From assembly GCA_035444405.1 (NCBI GenBank), contig DAOMOP010000203.1:1-7355 (forward strand): a stretch of 7,355 nt of DNA, written 5' to 3'. Position numbers and translations under genes: made by a program. The DNA is from DAOMOP01 sp035444405 (GTDB lineage Bacteria; Pseudomonadota; Gammaproteobacteria; Burkholderiales; Rhodocyclaceae). Below, piece after piece: positions 5,815-7,355 of the stretch; within the stretch, counting starts at the first letter, position 1; every line of letters begins with the position of its first letter. The notes beneath the pieces are model-generated. The model ran no database searches. It had not been told where the DNA came from and saw only the letters and a list, made by a program, of their open reading frames with translations.

Positions 5815-6792
5815 ATGGGAGGGCCTTTCGCCGGCAACAGCGCGCACAGCTTCGCGGTGCGCCTGATGCAGTATCTCGTGGTGCCGACCTTCGTGCTCGA
5901 CGCGGAACGGCGGGTCATGGTGTGGAACCATGCCTGTGAGCGCCTGACCGCCGTGCCGGCTTCGGAAGTCATCGGCACGCGCAATCACTGGTGCGGTTTC
6001 TACACTCAGGAACGCCACTGTCTCGCCGACATCGTCGCGCTCGACCGCCACGACGAGCTCGCCGCCCTCTACGCCGCGCACACCGAGCCGAGCGAAACCG
6101 GCAACGGGCTGCGCGCCGAGAACTGGTGCAGCATGCCACGCACCGGCAACCGCCTCTATCTGGCAGTCGATGCCGGTCCGATCTACGACGATTCGGGCAA
6201 GCTGATCGCGGTGGTCGAGACCTTGCGCGACATGACCGAGCTCAAGCAAGCGCACCTCGCGCTGCAGAACCTCGCCTCGCGGGACGGCCTGACCGGCATT
6301 GCCAACCGCCGCACTTTCGACATCCAGCTGCAGCGCGAGTGGCTGCGTGCGCAGCGCGACGGCGCACCGCTTTCGCTGATCCTGGCCGACATCGACTACT
6401 TCAAACGCTACAATGACTACTACGGTCATCAGCAAGGCGATGCCTGCCTGCGTCAGGTGGCCGACGCGCTTGCCGGCGCGATCTATCGTCCCGCCGATCT
6501 GGTCGCCCGCTACGGCGGCGAGGAGTTCGCGGCAATCATGCCGGACACCGACCGGCACGGTGCCTTCGAGGTCGCCGAGCGCCTGCGCGAGGCCGTCAGC
6601 GGCTTGCGCCTGCCTCACGCATGCTCCGAGGTCGCGTCGCACGTGACGATGAGCCTGGGTGTGGCGACGCTGGTGCCGACGCCCGGCCAGCAGCCCGATC
6701 ATCTGGTCGCCGCCGCCGATGCCGCGCTTTACGCGGCCAAGCATGCCGGGCGCAACCGCGCCATCGACGCGCACGCGCGCGCCGGCCCGTGA
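5815..6792 (+). CDS. PAS-GGDEF diguanylate cyclase
   Basis: This 325-residue cytoplasmic protein should condense two GTP to cyclic di-GMP. Residues about 17-142 form a PAS sensor domain (VVPTFVLDAERRVMVWNHAC at 22-41, ETLRDMTELKQA at 135-146). A helical linker leads to the GGDEF domain (about 155-320): DGLTGIANRR (157-166), the metal-binding LADIDYFKRYND (190-201) and the active-site loop RYGGEEF (232-238). The I-site motif RxxD is present as R225-P-A-D228, five residues before GGEEF, so product inhibition is likely. There is no signal peptide or membrane segment. The PAS domain carries Cys41, Cys60, Cys69 and Cys105; no ligand can be named. AGGGGAG (5799-5805) lies 9 bases upstream of the ATG. 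The gene diverges from selO and has its own promoter, so it is probably monocistronic. Confidence 0.95.
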   Translation: MGGPFAGNSAHSFAVRLMQYLVVPTFVLDAERRVMVWNHACERLTAVPASEVIGTRNHWCGFYTQERHCLADIVALDRHDELAALYAAHTEPSETGNGLRAENWCSMPRTGNRLYLAVDAGPIYDDSGKLIAVVETLRDMTELKQAHLALQNLASRDGLTGIANRRTFDIQLQREWLRAQRDGAPLSLILADIDYFKRYNDYYGHQQGDACLRQVADALAGAIYRPADLVARYGGEEFAAIMPDTDRHGAFEVAERLREAVSGLRLPHACSEVASHVTMSLGVATLVPTPGQQPDHLVAAADAALYAAKHAGRNRAIDAHARAGP

Positions 6793-6815
6793 AGCCAAGC
6801 GGCTGACCCATCGGC

Positions 6816-6821
6816 TATAAT
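6816..6821 (+). promoter_or_regulatory. -10 box of the fabI promoter
   Basis: A perfect TATAAT lies 32 bases before the fabI ATG, predicting a transcript start near 6828 and a leader of about 26 bases. No good -35 hexamer is seen 16-18 bases upstream. The box is flanked by TCGGC (6811-6815) and GCCGA (6824-6828), a 5-base inverted repeat that could be chance. Together with the lack of overlap with the cyclase gene, this suggests that fabI is transcribed separately. Confidence 0.6.
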
Positions 6822-6853
6822 CCGCCGACCAACACGACGGAGCATTATCGAAA

Positions 6854-7355
6854 ATGGGCTTTCTCGCCGGAAAACGCATTCTGATCACCGGATTGCTCAG
6901 CAACCGGTCCATCTCCTACGGCATTGCGAAAGCAATGCACCGGGAGGGCGCAGAACTGGCGTTTACCTATCAGAACGAGCGCTTCCGCGAACGCGTTGCC
7001 AAGATGGCCGCCGAATTCGGCAGCGAGCTCGTCCTCCCCTGTGATGTTCAGGACGATGGCGAGATCGCCCGACTGTTCGAGCAGCTCGCCCAAGAATGGG
7101 ACGGTCTGGACGGGCTCGTGCACTCGATCGCCTATGCGCCGACCGAAGCGCTCGAGGGCGATTTCCTCGACGCGTTCTCGCGCGACGCATTCCGCATTGC
7201 CCACGACGTCAGCGCGGCCAGTTTCCCGCTGCTCGCCAAGGCGGCCCGCCCGCTCATGAAGGGGCGCAACGGTGCCCTGCTGACGATGTCGTACCTGGGC
7301 GCCGTGCGCACCATGCCCAACTACAACATCATGGGCCTGGCCAAGGCCAGTCTCG
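6854..7355 (+). CDS. fabI: Enoyl-ACP reductase FabI (NADH), 3' end cut by window
   Basis: FabI reduces trans-2-enoyl-ACP in the last step of each fatty acid elongation cycle. The first 167 codons are present; the family is about 260 residues long. It aligns almost without gaps to E. coli FabI: MGFLAGKRILITG (1-13), the nucleotide-binding LSNRSISYGIAKAMHREGAE (15-34), CDV (63-65) and VHSIAYAP (89-96). The catalytic stretch SYLGAVRTMPNYNIMGLAKA (146-165) has Tyr147, Tyr157 and Lys164, matching E. coli Y146, Y156 and K163. Residue 93 is Ala where E. coli has Gly; Ala is also found in S. aureus FabI and is not by itself a resistance mark. GGAG (6839-6842) stands 11 bases before the ATG, a rather long spacing. 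The rest of the gene lies beyond the window edge. Confidence 0.97.
   Translation, partial: MGFLAGKRILITGLLSNRSISYGIAKAMHREGAELAFTYQNERFRERVAKMAAEFGSELVLPCDVQDDGEIARLFEQLAQEWDGLDGLVHSIAYAPTEALEGDFLDAFSRDAFRIAHDVSAASFPLLAKAARPLMKGRNGALLTMSYLGAVRTMPNYNIMGLAKASL

Noticed and set aside
4106..5866. A 586-codon open frame on the + strand opposite selO
   Set aside because: It mirrors the codon pattern of selO. Its translation is Arg/His/Val/Ala-rich with no recognisable domain, as expected for an antisense frame in GC-rich DNA.
6793..6815. Terminator after the cyclase gene
   Set aside because: GCC-AAGC-GGC is only a three-pair stem without a U-run, well within chance for this base composition.
5713..6912. 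A 399-codon open frame on the - strand opposite the diguanylate cyclase
   Set aside because: It runs across the cyclase gene, both promoters and the fabI start, and has no family signature. It is an antisense shadow.
7130..7132. Ala at FabI position 93 as a triclosan-resistance mutation
   Set aside because: E. coli resistance mutants change Gly93 to larger residues. Ala at this place is natural in other sensitive FabI enzymes, so it signals nothing by itself.
1..7355. Mobile elements, CRISPR arrays, tRNA or riboswitch structures
   Set aside because: No transposase or integrase wording, no regularly spaced direct repeats, no CCA-ended cloverleaf and no long conserved leader were seen; intergenic gaps are all under about 190 bases.

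Overview
This is an ordinary, gene-dense stretch of a GC-rich (roughly two-thirds G+C) proteobacterial chromosome. The closest match is Betaproteobacteria, probably Rhodocyclales (the Azoarcus/Thauera/Aromatoleum type). That placement is an inference from protein wording, the gene order guaB / DUF4124 / rnfH / ratA / smpB, an NnrU protein typical of denitrifiers, and '-10' boxes of the form CTATAAT and CTAGAATCG. There is no insertion sequence, phage gene, CRISPR array, tRNA or rRNA, and no gene looks broken.

Layout. Positions 63-1523 (-) encode IMP dehydrogenase (guaB), with a strong promoter. Diverging from it, 1608-2078 (+) encodes a small secreted DUF4124 protein. It converges on a two-gene unit on the - strand, ratA (2456-2893) then rnfH/ratB (2128-2451). 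The 49-base gap between the convergent genes holds a large composite stem-loop. ratA diverges from smpB (2977-3423, +) across a perfect 17-base palindrome that places a TAGAAT '-10' on each strand. smpB is followed by an NnrU-family membrane protein (3470-4048, +), which converges on selO (4070-5629, -), a pseudokinase-fold protein AMPylase. selO diverges from a PAS-GGDEF diguanylate cyclase (5815-6792, +) with an intact active site and I-site. The window ends inside fabI, enoyl-ACP reductase (6854 to the edge, +), which has its own TATAAT box.

How the genes work together. Most are housekeeping: guanine nucleotide synthesis (guaB), ribosome rescue (smpB), fatty acid elongation (fabI) and START-domain/ubiquinone-type functions (ratA/rnfH). 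The cyclase makes c-di-GMP from GTP, whose synthesis depends on guaB, but nothing in the sequence links them in one circuit. SelO is tied to redox stress in studied bacteria.

I found no convincing undescribed multi-gene system. The items most worth a second look are the two divergent promoter regions with overlapping, opposed '-10' elements, the heptamer-repeat stem-loop at 2075-2138, and the cysteine-containing PAS domain of the cyclase.
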